From contig NZ_SIJC01000001.1 of NCBI RefSeq assembly GCF_010078385.1, positions 310,001-374,000 on the forward strand: a DNA stretch of 64,000 nt, in the 5' to 3' direction. Positions within the stretch are counted from its first letter, which is position 1, and each line of letters starts with the position of its first letter. The position numbers and the translations under genes were made by a program. This DNA comes from Chengkuizengella sediminis. GTDB lineage: Bacteria; Bacillota; Bacilli; Paenibacillales; KCTC-33759. This document shows, piece after piece, positions 1 to 7,794 of the stretch. Under the pieces are notes generated by a model. That model did no database searches and had not been told where the DNA came from. It worked only from the letters and a program-made list of their open reading frames with translations.

Positions 1-46
1 CTATATGTGCCCTTCCTGTTATCCGTTTAATCATAAAATTTTATTT

Positions 47-511
47 TTAAACTGTTAATGTAAATACTGTTGCTTTTAGGCTACGGGAAGCAACAAAGAT
101 AAAAGAAGGACCAGATATCCTTGTACAAACAAGATCATACCTATTGATGCCAGCACTTGGATTATTATCCACTAAAGGAAAGTTTGGAAAGTTTGTATGT
201 CTTCCAGTACCTGCATGCACATAATCCATTTCATCATCGATTGTTACAATGGGATCGCCATTTCTCAAGAGCTCATACGTCACTTCAAAAGTTTGTGGAT
301 CATCATCGGCACCTGGCTCTACAGCGATTTGAGCGAATGAATCAAGTGACACCTGTGTTCTCTGTGGTTGTTTGACACATACATCGACTGTAGCTACAAT
401 TTCAAAATCGCCATCATTAGAAAGCACGATTATATTTTCAGACGCTGGGTCATATGGATCTAATACTGAAAACGTCTCAGCAACAACAAAAGGTTCTTTC
501 TTTAAACCCAT
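47..511 (-). CDS. Hypothetical beta-rich protein, 154 aa
   Basis: I do not recognise this family. The product has no signal peptide and no membrane segment. It is rich in Val, Thr, Asp and Pro in alternating hydrophobic patterns, as in a beta-sandwich, and ends in a hydrophobic beta-like tail (LKATVFTLTV). The ATG is preceded by AGGAGG with 7 nt spacing, so translation is well supported. It stands alone: the next gene on this strand ends at 1178. A spore-surface or other structural role is possible for a secretion-signal-free beta protein in a spore former, but that is a guess. Confidence 0.6.
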   Translation of the reverse strand: MGLKKEPFVVAETFSVLDPYDPASENIIVLSNDGDFEIVATVDVCVKQPQRTQVSLDSFAQIAVEPGADDDPQTFEVTYELLRNGDPIVTIDDEMDYVHAGTGRHTNFPNFPLVDNNPSAGINRYDLVCTRISGPSFIFVASRSLKATVFTLTV

Positions 512-892
512 AAAATTACCTCCTAACTCATTAAATTTACGTTCACACTATCTTATGAACAATCTAATGAAGTTGCTTGGACTCTTATCTATGGGCTGAA
601 TGTAAAAAAGAGCGCCTATGCACGCCCTTCCTTTATATCTCACAATACCCTCATTTTTAGCACTAATCATGTAATTCAAAAGGCAGATCAAGCAGCCGAA
701 AATATCTTTGGTGATATTATCGAAAAATAATTTTGGGGACGGATTGGGGACGAAACTACAATTTTAAGACATTTATAGACATATTACCTTTAATCTAACC
801 CTATAAAATCAGCTTAAATAAGCATAATACATATTCAGTTTTTCTCACACTCCACTTCTCCCATGAGGTACCTGTGCGAGCAGGTACCAAAA
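512..892. other. Intergenic region with a possible gene remnant
   Basis: No intact gene is visible here. On the plus strand, 629-730 reads as an open frame ending in ADQAAENIFGDIIEK and a TAA stop. It has no start or ribosome binding site and may be the 3' end of a lost gene. A perfect 8-bp inverted repeat (GGTACCTG/CAGGTACC) lies at 867-888. The phrase TTGGGGACG occurs twice near 730-752. Confidence 0.3.
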
Positions 893-926
893 GAAAAAAA
901 CGCAGGATAAAACCTGCGTTTTTTCT
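889..926. terminator. Bidirectional rho-independent terminator
   Basis: Arms AAAAAACGCAGG (895-906) and CCTGCGTTTTTT (913-924) form a perfect 12-bp stem with a 6-nt loop. There are A and T tracts on both sides, so it could stop transcription from either direction, including from the LacI-type gene. Confidence 0.75.
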
Positions 927-974
927 GTTTCTTCAAATGACCATCTTAAAACGAATCCTTTTTATTATAAAGAG

Positions 975-1000
975 AGCTGCTAACATGAGTGTCAGCAGCT
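975..1000. repeat. Hairpin AGCTGCT/AGCAGCT
   Basis: Inverted repeat AGCTGCT (975-981) and AGCAGCT (994-1000), extendable by ACA/TGT after one mismatch. It lies between the terminator at 889-926 and the GAGTCA cluster. No clear T-tract follows, so its function is unknown. Confidence 0.4.
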
Positions 1001-1036
1001 AAATGGGGAAAAAATAAAAAACCGTTTGATTCATCC

Positions 1037-1139
1037 GACTCACATGGTTCATTTTTGTCGAAAATTGATATCCATGAGTCTTAGAGAAACATCTCCGTTT
1101 TATGAGTCAAATCTAGGGTAAATTGACTCACGTGAATCA
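1037..1139. promoter_or_regulatory. Cluster of GAGTCA motifs, possible LacI-type operators
   Basis: Four GAGTC/GACTC motifs fall within about 100 bp: GACTCACATG at 1037, ATGAGTC at 1074, ATGAGTCA at 1102 and TGACTCACGTGAATCA at 1124-1139. The last is a 16-bp near-palindrome with one mismatch and a central CG, as in many LacI-family operators. They lie just downstream of the LacI-family gene. Whether that protein binds them is inference. Confidence 0.3.
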
Positions 1140-1177
1140 CTTAATACTAGAATAACAGAACTCTTCATTTATTGCCA

Positions 1178-2218
1178 CTATTTTTTCTCTATTTTTCTAA
1201 TTGGTGCTGTTGATTCCCTCTCAACTAACCTTGCTGTAAAAGTTTTTCTTAACCGCACGTCTTCTCTTCCTTCTATTTTGTCAATCAATGTATTAATTAA
1301 AGAGTCTGCCATTTCTGACACAGGTACTTTCATGGTCGTTAATTTAGGAGATGTATATTGTGTCAAAATAACGTCATCATATCCAATGATGGAGACATCC
1401 TCAGGAACCCTCAATCCTTTTTTATGTAGTGCGTTTAATGCACCTATAGCCATTTTATCATTTGCAGCAAAAATAGCAGATGGCATTTTACCTAATTCCG
1501 TCCAATACTCCACTGCAGCGTAACCATCTTCTTCATTAAAATAACCTTCAAATAAATTACTTTCATTTATTACAATTTCAGATTCTAAATGTGCCAGTTC
1601 ATAACCTTTCAAACGCTCGATAGAACATCTTTTTGATTTTATTCCTGTAATGAATCCAATATGTTCGTGACCCAATTCAATTAAATATTTCGTTGCTTTA
1701 TAAGCACTTTTTTTATCACAGACATCCATAATAACGATAGAATCATCTCGATCAATTGCAAAATCGAAATCAATCACACCACAATGGTAACCCAATTTAA
1801 CTGCTTCTTTAATCTTAGGTTGCATATTACTCCAACTCAAAAATATGCCTGCGTCAATGCTCTTTTCATGGAATAAATTTAATGTGTTTTTATCATTTTC
1901 CTCTGTAATATCCAACATAATTCGATAACCTCTACTTGAAGCCGTATGAATGATTGTATCAACCATAGGTCCAAAAAAAGCATCAACTAGGAAAGATGGA
2001 GAGCTTTTATCCATATCTTTTATTACCAACAACCCTATGACATTTGATTTTTTACTAGAAAGCTTTTTTGCCGTAGCATTTGGACGATAGTTATTCTCCT
2101 CCATCACCTTCAGCACTTTTGATTTGGTTTTTGGGTGAACGTTACCGTAATTATTGATCACTCTTGTCACAGTACTGCGTGATACACCTGCTAGTCGTGC
2201 AATTTCAAAGCTATTCAT
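1178..2218 (-). CDS. LacI-family transcriptional regulator
   Basis: A LacI/GalR repressor of 346 aa, the usual family length. The N-terminal helix-turn-helix with hinge runs over about residues 3-55 (IARLAGVSRSTVTRVINNYG, then the YRPNATAKKL hinge-type motif). A periplasmic-binding-protein-like effector domain follows, with the family signatures AIFAANDKMAIGALNAL and DVSIIGYDD near residues 250-285. It probably binds a sugar or related small molecule. The start chosen is ATG at 2218; a TTG two codons upstream is also open. No sugar-use gene lies beside it, so the target cannot be read from context. A cluster of GAGTCA motifs lies immediately downstream. Confidence 0.9.
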   Translation of the reverse strand: MNSFEIARLAGVSRSTVTRVINNYGNVHPKTKSKVLKVMEENNYRPNATAKKLSSKKSNVIGLLVIKDMDKSSPSFLVDAFFGPMVDTIIHTASSRGYRIMLDITEENDKNTLNLFHEKSIDAGIFLSWSNMQPKIKEAVKLGYHCGVIDFDFAIDRDDSIVIMDVCDKKSAYKATKYLIELGHEHIGFITGIKSKRCSIERLKGYELAHLESEIVINESNLFEGYFNEEDGYAAVEYWTELGKMPSAIFAANDKMAIGALNALHKKGLRVPEDVSIIGYDDVILTQYTSPKLTTMKVPVSEMADSLINTLIDKIEGREDVRLRKTFTARLVERESTAPIRKIEKK

Positions 2219-2361
2219 GTACAAACATCCAATCTATTATTAAAGTACTAATGTTATCTTAAAATCCGCGAACGTCTATGTCAATACTCCTTCTGAATTC
2301 ATATAATAAAATTACACAATCACAAATGTTTTTGTCAAAAAAACCATACAACATCATCTCC

Positions 2362-2399
2362 AAGAAAAAGTTTCTTCTATTATGAAAGAAGCTTTTTCT
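2362..2399. repeat. Hairpin, arms of about 14 bp
   Basis: An inverted repeat of AGAAAAAGTTTCTT against AAGAAGCTTTTTCT has one mismatch. It lies between the LacI-type gene and the yolD remnant and may be a terminator. On the minus strand it would follow the yolD/prsA remnants. Confidence 0.4.
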
Positions 2400-2435
2400 C
2401 ATACAAAAAAAGAAACTTGTTACCTAAGCTCCTTT

Positions 2436-2583
2436 TCATTTTATATCAACGATGGTATCAAACTGAATCCATTCAGAATCATCATTATAAAATTGTAGTT
2501 TAATGCGCCTTAATGTCGTATCCATCTTGCTGAAAACGCTGTAATATCATTCCAACTTCTTCCTCAACAAGCTGTGGTTTCCA
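2436..2583 (-). pseudogene. Decayed copy of a yolD-like gene
   Basis: This segment is highly similar at nucleotide level to the intact yolD-like gene at 5985-6320. Plus-strand bases 2436-2534 match about 5985-6083, and 2535-2583 match about 6166-6215. The intervening 82 bp are missing. In the intact gene the missing stretch is bounded by two CTGAC direct repeats (6079 and 6161), which suggests deletion between short repeats. Loss of 82 bp shifts the frame, and no start remains. No partner polymerase gene is next to it. Confidence 0.75.
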
Positions 2584-2622
2584 ATATGGGAATATATATT
2601 GAAGGAATGTTTTATTTTTAGA

Positions 2623-3147
2623 TTATTCTGTACCTGCGTTTAAATCTTTAAACAAGTCTTTTAACTCTTCATCATTAATTTTTATATTGATCTCATGAAT
2701 GAGGTTATTGATTTTTCCTTGTGTTTCCTCTGGATTCAACTTTTGAGTGGTCAATTCATCTCGAATTTGATTTTTCATTTCTTCAAACGGTTTCTTTTCT
2801 TCTTTCTCTGTAACTTTTATGATGTGAAAAGCATCTTCTATTTGGACGGGTTCTTTTGTGTATTCTCCAACGCCCAGCTTGAGTACTTCTTCCTCAAATT
2901 CTGGTTCTCTATCCCCAGGTCTAATAAAACCTAAATCACCGTCATTAGAAGCTGAAGGATCAACGGAATATTCCTGTGCTAACTCTGCAAAACTTTGACT
3001 GATCAAGCTTTGTAATGATCTCTTTTGCTGTGTTTATATCTTCAAGTGAAATAAGGTTTACTTTAATACCAGGTTGATCTTTTCCATAATACTCCTTCAT
3101 TTCCTCTTCGGTCTTTGCATCGCGAATAAGATTAGTGGTGGTTTCTT
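2623..3147 (-). pseudogene. Frameshifted foldase PrsA / parvulin-type PPIase remnant (copy A)
   Basis: The minus strand encodes a parvulin (PpiC) rotamase domain: SFAELAQEYSVDPSASNDGD, a conserved GDLGF-type region, then FHIIKVTEKEEKKPFEEMKN and a C-terminal helix typical of PrsA. Upstream in another frame (3147-3007) is the preceding family segment RDAKTEEEMKEYYGKDQPG and AKEIITKL, so a frameshift near 3005 splits the domain. The N-terminal lipoprotein signal and chaperone domain are absent. PrsA normally acts outside the membrane in folding secreted proteins, and this copy is broken. The part after the frameshift is an open frame of 127 codons from a TTG, but it lacks a signal peptide. Confidence 0.8.
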
Positions 3148-3159
3148 ATATTTGGCTCT

Positions 3160-3306
3160 GATCCAACTTTTGAGTGATTAGTTTTTCTCGAATTTGACTT
3201 TTCATTTTTTCAAATGATTTCTTTTCTTCTTCCCCTGTTACTTTAATGATATGAAAACCTTTTTCCGTTTCAACTAACTTTTCTGTATATTCTCCAACTT
3301 CGAGCT
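3160..3306 (-). pseudogene. Second PrsA remnant (copy B), C-terminal parvulin part
   Basis: The minus-strand translation reads LEVGEYTEKLVETEKGFHII then KVTGEEEKKSFEKMKSQIRE, ending at an in-frame TAA soon after the KLD that marks the join. It is parallel to residues of copy A (VGEYTKEPVQIEDAFHIIKV), so it is a diverged duplicate of the same C-terminal segment placed in tandem. It has no start, signal or upstream domain. The duplication suggests two prsA paralogues stood in tandem and both decayed. Confidence 0.7.
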
Positions 3307-3560
3307 TAAACTAGACTTTTCGAAGAAGCAAAAGAGTTAGGAATTGAAACAGAGTTTCATAATATTCTATAATTTCACCTTGTATTTCTACATTCGACAC
3401 TTTTTAACAAATTTTATAATACAAAATAATTTATAAGCTCGGATTGTGGCTGCTTAATTATTTTGCATCAATGCAAAATAATTTCATACACTCAACTAAT
3501 GTGTCATAATATCAAAGAGGTTACAATCCAATCATTTGAAATAAAGGTGGAGTTGATATC

Positions 3561-4514
3561 ATGCAAGGAAAAAAATTAACAACAAAGGAATATAAGAGTC
3601 CCTTTAGTACTTGGGATGAAGTGGCATCTGTACGTACAAAACCAAGTAGAACCTATAGTCAAACTCAGCAGGAGAAAAGCCAATTCTTTTTTTCTCCTGA
3701 ATTGGTTCCTATTACTCAGCATCCATTAGTACAAGAAAGAGGTGAGAAAATACAAAAAATCATAACGGTTTATCAGCTTTATGCACATTTAGATTTCACT
3801 GAAAACCTAGAACATGAAGCCGTAAATTATGTTTCTTTTAAATTAGGTAGAAATACGCTAGGGTTGGATATGCCTTATGAAATGATAGAAGATGCCTGGA
3901 AGTTATACGTAGATGAAGCTTATCATTTTAAATTTTCCGCCCAATTAATTAATCAAGTAGAGCTTGCAACGGGTATAGAGAGGCCATTAATGGAGAAGCC
4001 TCGTTTTCTTAGATTATTACATCAACTTGCTTCTGACGTTCCTCCAGAAAAAAAAGATCTCGTTTATTTATTTTTTTCCATTGTTTCTGAAACGTTAATT
4101 ACAGGTACTCTAAACGTTGTTCCCCGTGATGAACGAATCGTTCCAACCGTTCGTGAAGTCATTGGAGATCATGCTGAAGACGAAGCAAGACATCATGTAT
4201 ATTTTGCCAAAGTACTCCATCAAGCTTGGATACAACTTTCCGAAGCAGATCAAAGGCTGATAGGGACGATGCTACCTAAATTTATTTATGGTTTTCTGGA
4301 GCATGATTTAACTCTAGTAAGATGTTGGCTTAAACTATTAGATTTTCCAAAAAAACTGATAGAACGCATTATTGAAGAATCTTATCCACGTGATCAGATC
4401 ATTCTTGATGTACGAAGTGGATCAAAAATGACACTCAAACATTTCAAGCGAAATGGATTATTTGATGAACCGTATACGAGAGAAGCATTTCAGAAACATC
4501 ATTTAATTCATTAA
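3561..4514 (+). CDS. AurF/CmlI-like diiron oxygenase
   Basis: A 317-aa protein with the ligand pattern of the AurF family (p-aminobenzoate N-oxygenase-like, ferritin-type four-helix diiron fold). Candidate ligands are Glu86, Glu119-x-x-His122 (DEAYHF), Glu177 (SETLITG) and His204-x3-Glu208-x2-His211 (DHAEDEARHH). All seven expected positions are present. Known members oxidise aryl amines to nitro groups or carry out related O2 chemistry, often in natural-product pathways; the substrate here is unknown. The start has AAAGGTGGAG about 10 nt upstream. It is followed 33 bp later by a class I glutamine amidotransferase gene, probably as a two-gene operon. No carrier protein, reductase or synthetase is adjacent. 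Confidence 0.8.
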   Translation: MQGKKLTTKEYKSPFSTWDEVASVRTKPSRTYSQTQQEKSQFFFSPELVPITQHPLVQERGEKIQKIITVYQLYAHLDFTENLEHEAVNYVSFKLGRNTLGLDMPYEMIEDAWKLYVDEAYHFKFSAQLINQVELATGIERPLMEKPRFLRLLHQLASDVPPEKKDLVYLFFSIVSETLITGTLNVVPRDERIVPTVREVIGDHAEDEARHHVYFAKVLHQAWIQLSEADQRLIGTMLPKFIYGFLEHDLTLVRCWLKLLDFPKKLIERIIEESYPRDQIILDVRSGSKMTLKHFKRNGLFDEPYTREAFQKHHLIH

Positions 4515-4547
4515 CTTGTATCAGAATATATTGAGGGGGGAATCATA

Positions 4548-5276
4548 ATGAGAATTCATTATATCCAGCATGTAGCTTTTGAATCTATTGAGTTGATAGA
4601 GGATTGGGCAAAAGAAAAAGAATACGAAATTTCGATGACTCAATTATTTAATCAAGACCCGTTACCTTCACAAGATGATTTCGATCTACTTATCATAATG
4701 GGTGGTCCAATGAGTGTGTATGATAAAGATGGGAAGTATCCGTGGTTTAAAGAAGAAAAACAATTTATAAAAGAAACCATTGCCAACAAAAAAATGATGC
4801 TTGGCATTTGCCTTGGGGCACAGTTACTTTGTGAAGTATTAGGTGGACGTGTTTACCCTCATCATCAAAAAGAAATAGGTTGGTTTCCCGTTTCTTTACA
4901 TCAAAACGGTACTCATTGTTCCATTTTCAACAACTTCCCAGAGACATTTCATGCGTTCCATTGGCATGGTGACACATTTGACATCCCATCAGACGTAAAA
5001 CGATTAGTAAGTAGTGAAAACTGTAAGAATCAAGCCTTTCACTATAATGGGCACGTTTTCGGACTACAGTTTCATTTGGAATCAACAGACGAAAGCATTC
5101 AAAGACTTATTCATCATTGTAGCCATGATATTACAGAAGGAAAATATGTTCAATCTGCAGAAGATATGGTGCAGAGTAACCATACTGAACACAGTTCAAA
5201 ACTCCTGTTGCAGCTGATGGATAATATAGAAGTTATCTTTAATGAAATTTTATATGTTGACAATCATAAGCACTGA
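4548..5276 (+). CDS. Type 1 glutamine amidotransferase (GMP-synthase-like GATase)
   Basis: A 242-aa stand-alone class I GATase. The oxyanion region LLIIMGGPMSVYD is near residue 50, the nucleophile elbow GICLGAQL places Cys88, and the FGLQFHLEST motif gives His176 and Glu178, so the Cys-His-Glu triad is complete. Family members hydrolyse glutamine or gamma-glutamyl amides. Stand-alone members often act on gamma-glutamyl conjugates or feed ammonia to an unlinked synthase. The Shine-Dalgarno GAGGGGGG precedes the ATG by about 7 nt. Pairing with the upstream diiron oxygenase suggests a shared pathway, perhaps removal or transfer of an amide or glutamyl group. That is inference. Confidence 0.85.
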   Translation: MRIHYIQHVAFESIELIEDWAKEKEYEISMTQLFNQDPLPSQDDFDLLIIMGGPMSVYDKDGKYPWFKEEKQFIKETIANKKMMLGICLGAQLLCEVLGGRVYPHHQKEIGWFPVSLHQNGTHCSIFNNFPETFHAFHWHGDTFDIPSDVKRLVSSENCKNQAFHYNGHVFGLQFHLESTDESIQRLIHHCSHDITEGKYVQSAEDMVQSNHTEHSSKLLLQLMDNIEVIFNEILYVDNHKH

Positions 5277-5609
5277 CATAGTAGTTCCATAAGAATCTCA
5301 AATATATCCGATCTTTGATATTCCTATGTCTTATTCTCTCAACTAGAAGTAGGTGACTAAAAAAAGAATAAATAAGTTTGCTCTATTATTCCTTTCAAAC
5401 CTTTTTGATAGATATTGCAAACTATTTGTAAGATTGCTGTGAATCAAGGGACCAGCCACTGCATATACAGATAAATTTAAAACATTGCATGTTTTTATTA
5501 CAAATTATTTATTTTTTAGCATTAAATGTTTATCATTGTCAGTAGTTAATTGAAAGATGAATAGAAGAATTTTTTCTTCAAACACTTTTAATAAACTATC
5601 CCATAGTTG

Positions 5610-5647
5610 CAATAGTCCACTTTCACAAATATGATTGTGGACTATTG
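5610..5647. repeat. Inverted repeat CAATAGTCCAC/GTGGACTATTG
   Basis: A perfect 11-bp inverted repeat with a 16-nt loop. Its arms resemble those of the hairpin at 5877-5913 (shared CAA-Y-AGTCCA). Confidence 0.55.
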
Positions 5648-5876
5648 TTGTAAAAACCCTTAATGATTATTCTACTACTAGGGGTACATAAACGATACAA
5701 AGAATGAGGGCTCACAAATCATTGCATATTGTTATGTAGATAATTGATTTCCTGCATTTCTTTCAATGCTATTTTTTTAAGAACTATATCCATCATTTTC
5801 TATTGAATTCACTATATCAAATGATATATACTAATATTTAGATAGTGATCACTAACAATGATTGCTCTCCCCTTGT

Positions 5877-5913
5877 CAACAGTCCATTATAATAGGGAAA
5901 TAATGGACTGTTG
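5877..5913. terminator. Perfect 14-bp hairpin, possible terminator of the polymerase/yolD pair
   Basis: CAACAGTCCATTAT (5877-5890) pairs perfectly with ATAATGGACTGTTG (5900-5913) around a 9-nt loop. It lies about 70 bp downstream of the yolD-like stop. The T-tract is weak on both strands, so a rho-independent role is possible but not clear. Confidence 0.5.
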
Positions 5914-5984
5914 GTTTTGAGTACCAAAGTTCACTACAAGAAAAACATGACCTTACTTATGAAATGATTACAGAACCGTGTTTT

Positions 5985-6320
5985 TCATTTTACATCCACG
6001 ATAATATCAAACTGAATCCATTCGTAATCATCATTATAAAATTGTAATTTAATGCGCCTTAATGCCGAATCCATCTTGCTGACTATTCCTGTTGCAAATT
6101 GATTTTTCCCATTTTCATTAAATAGCTCTATTGTAATCTCTGCACCATCTAACATTGAATCTGACAAACGTTGTGATATCATTCCAACTTCTTCCTCAAC
6201 AAGCTGTGGTTTCTTCTTCTTCTTTCGCTGTTCGTTATACAAATTAATACGCTCTTTATGTTCTGGAAGCATCATGCGGCTAGATTCCCACAATCCGTTT
6301 CCCTCCAATTTTTTACTCAC
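5985..6320 (-). CDS. YolD-like protein
   Basis: A 111-aa YolD-like domain protein. The family is a small, soluble domain of unproven function that typically follows a Y-family polymerase of the UvrX/YqjW type. The conserved opening is GNGLWESSRMMLPEHKE, followed by MISQRLSDSMLDGAEITIEL and a C-terminal beta-rich part. The GTG start overlaps the stop of the upstream polymerase gene (GTGA), so the two are translationally coupled and share the SOS promoter. A decayed second copy lies at 2436-2583. Confidence 0.85.
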   Translation of the reverse strand: MSKKLEGNGLWESSRMMLPEHKERINLYNEQRKKKKKPQLVEEEVGMISQRLSDSMLDGAEITIELFNENGKNQFATGIVSKMDSALRRIKLQFYNDDYEWIQFDIIVDVK

Positions 6321-7555
6321 TTATAATGTCCTCCAATCTTAGCTGCTCTGTCTTTAGCTAGACCCGCTTCAGCCACAGAGGCTGCGCGCATAATAATCGC
6401 ATCCCCATACTTATCCTTTAACCCATCTGTCGCCTTTTCCAACGAACGATCTTTTTCAAATGGATCAAACCAGCTCAATTGATATTCCTGATCATTTACC
6501 AACTGTGTTAAAGAAACCCCGAGGCTGCGTACAGGTGAGCCATCCCAATGTGTATAAAATAACTGGCGAACCGTTTCATATACTTCATTCGTTACATTTG
6601 TTGGAACTGTTATTTTTTTCTGTCGATGAAACCCAGTCGGACGATCAAAATCAGCTCCTCTACATCCTACAGAAATAACAGAACCCATATAGCCTTTCAT
6701 ACGACACCTACGACAAACCAATTCTGTTATTTCTAATAAAATAACCTCGAGCTCTGTTTTGCTCCAATAATCTCTCGGTAATGTCATTTGGTGCCCAATC
6801 CCTTTTTGCTTTTCGTGGGTTTGAGGTGTTACTGGGGAAGCATCCATGCCCTTGGCAATTTTCCAAAGCAACTCTCCGTTTACCCCCCATTTTTCCCGAA
6901 GTTTAGAAAGTGGTGTATTTGCTAAATCTCCTATCGTATGAATCCCCAAACGTAATAAATGTGTATTCATTCGGGAGCCCACTAAAAACAGTTTGTGTAT
7001 GGGCAAGGGCCAAAGTACAGTTTGCAAATCTTTTTTAGGAAGCTCAAAAATTCCCTTTTTATTTTTTTTAGCAAAATTATCACACGCCATTTTTGCAACT
7101 ACCTTACAATAGCTAATGCCCACCCTTGTATATACACCTGTAGCGTCCATGATCTTTTCTTGAATTTGTTCAGCAATTTGCTCTGGTTTTCCAAATAGAT
7201 GCTGCGTATTTGTAAGATCTAGAAACTGTTCATCAATAGAATAGGGTTCAACTAAATCGGTGAAGGTTTCCAAAAGTTGAGTAATTTGAGAAGAAACATC
7301 AATATATAATTGCATTTGAGGCTTCAGGACAACTAAATCGGGGCACTTACCCATCGCTTCCCCCAACCGTTCCGCTGTCACCACCCCGTGTTTTTTAGCT
7401 AATGGACAAGCTGCCAGGACAATACCTGATCTGCGAGCAGGATCTCCGGCCACGACAACAGGTTTGTTTTTATATTGTGGATGTGCTGCCTTTTCAACCG
7501 AAGCGTAAAACGATTGACAGTCAACCAGCATAATTACACGCTCTTTTTTATTCAT
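6317..7555 (-). CDS. Y-family DNA polymerase (UvrX/YqjW-like, DinB superfamily)
   Basis: A translesion polymerase of 412 aa from the chosen start. Catalytic residues are visible: Asp in MLVDCQSFYASVE (about residue 9) and the YSIDEQFLDL motif near residue 105. A helix-hairpin-helix-like thumb (HTIGDLANTPLSKLREKWG) and a little-finger domain follow. The last step of damage bypass is inserted by this polymerase without proofreading. The frame is open to 7630, but two LexA boxes lie in 7572-7622, inside that extension. The ATG at 7555 has AGGGTG about 6 nt upstream and is the likely start. The overlap with the yolD-like gene indicates one operon. Confidence 0.92.
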   Translation of the reverse strand: MNKKERVIMLVDCQSFYASVEKAAHPQYKNKPVVVAGDPARRSGIVLAACPLAKKHGVVTAERLGEAMGKCPDLVVLKPQMQLYIDVSSQITQLLETFTDLVEPYSIDEQFLDLTNTQHLFGKPEQIAEQIQEKIMDATGVYTRVGISYCKVVAKMACDNFAKKNKKGIFELPKKDLQTVLWPLPIHKLFLVGSRMNTHLLRLGIHTIGDLANTPLSKLREKWGVNGELLWKIAKGMDASPVTPQTHEKQKGIGHQMTLPRDYWSKTELEVILLEITELVCRRCRMKGYMGSVISVGCRGADFDRPTGFHRQKKITVPTNVTNEVYETVRQLFYTHWDGSPVRSLGVSLTQLVNDQEYQLSWFDPFEKDRSLEKATDGLKDKYGDAIIMRAASVAEAGLAKDRAAKIGGHYK

Positions 7556-7571
7556 TCCCATCACCCTAAAC

Positions 7572-7622
7572 AGAATATATGTTCCTATACTTATTGTATT
7601 CAATATATCGAACATATATTCC
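7572..7622 (-). promoter_or_regulatory. Two LexA (DinR) boxes
   Basis: Plus-strand AGAATATATGTTCC (7572-7585) and CGAACATATATTCC (7609-7622) match the Bacillus SOS box CGAACATATGTTCG at about 11 and 12 of 14 positions. They sit 17-67 bp upstream of the polymerase ATG at 7555, as expected for a LexA-repressed translesion polymerase operon. Confidence 0.8.
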
Positions 7623-7717
7623 TGATTCAACCGGTTAATTTTTACAGCAATGATTGTATAGGGAAGGGGACTATTATTACGATGAATATGTTTTAGTCTA
7701 TAATTGTTTACATTCTC

Positions 7718-7746
7718 TTGTTAAATTTGATTCCTATTTGTATAAA
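7718..7746 (+). promoter_or_regulatory. Sigma-A promoter of acuA
   Basis: TTGTTA (7718-7723), a 17-nt spacer, then TATAAA (7741-7746), about 50 bp before the acuA ATG. No catabolite-response element was recognised beside it. Confidence 0.6.
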
Positions 7747-7794
7747 ATAACTGTAAAATGATAATAAGGATCAATTTTTGAAAGGGGAATCGGT

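Larger units (their letters stand above)
5277..5984. other. 700-bp intergenic region with two related hairpins
   Basis: No open frame with a ribosome binding site was seen. It is AT-rich and carries two inverted repeats described separately (5610-5647 and 5877-5913). Transcription from both flanks ends here. Confidence 0.5.

Noticed and set aside
629-730. Plus-strand open frame ending in GDIIEK as a gene
   Set aside because: It has no start or ribosome binding site and I cannot match it to a family; listed only as a possible remnant.
866-888. Palindrome GGTACCTG/CAGGTACC as a T-box or attachment site
   Set aside because: It lacks the T-box sequence and specifier stem, and no integrase gene is near.
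2623-3006. Functional secreted PPIase gene from the TTG at 3006
   Set aside because: The upstream family segment continues in another frame and there is no signal peptide, so it is the 3' part of a broken gene.
3312-3560. Short plus-strand phrase reading LFEEAKELGIETEFH near 3313-3370
   Set aside because: A stop follows at once and no start or family support exists; it could be a fragment but cannot be assigned.
7556-7630. 25-codon N-terminal extension of the Y-family polymerase frame
   Set aside because: It contains both LexA boxes and the promoter region, and ATG 7555 has its own Shine-Dalgarno site.
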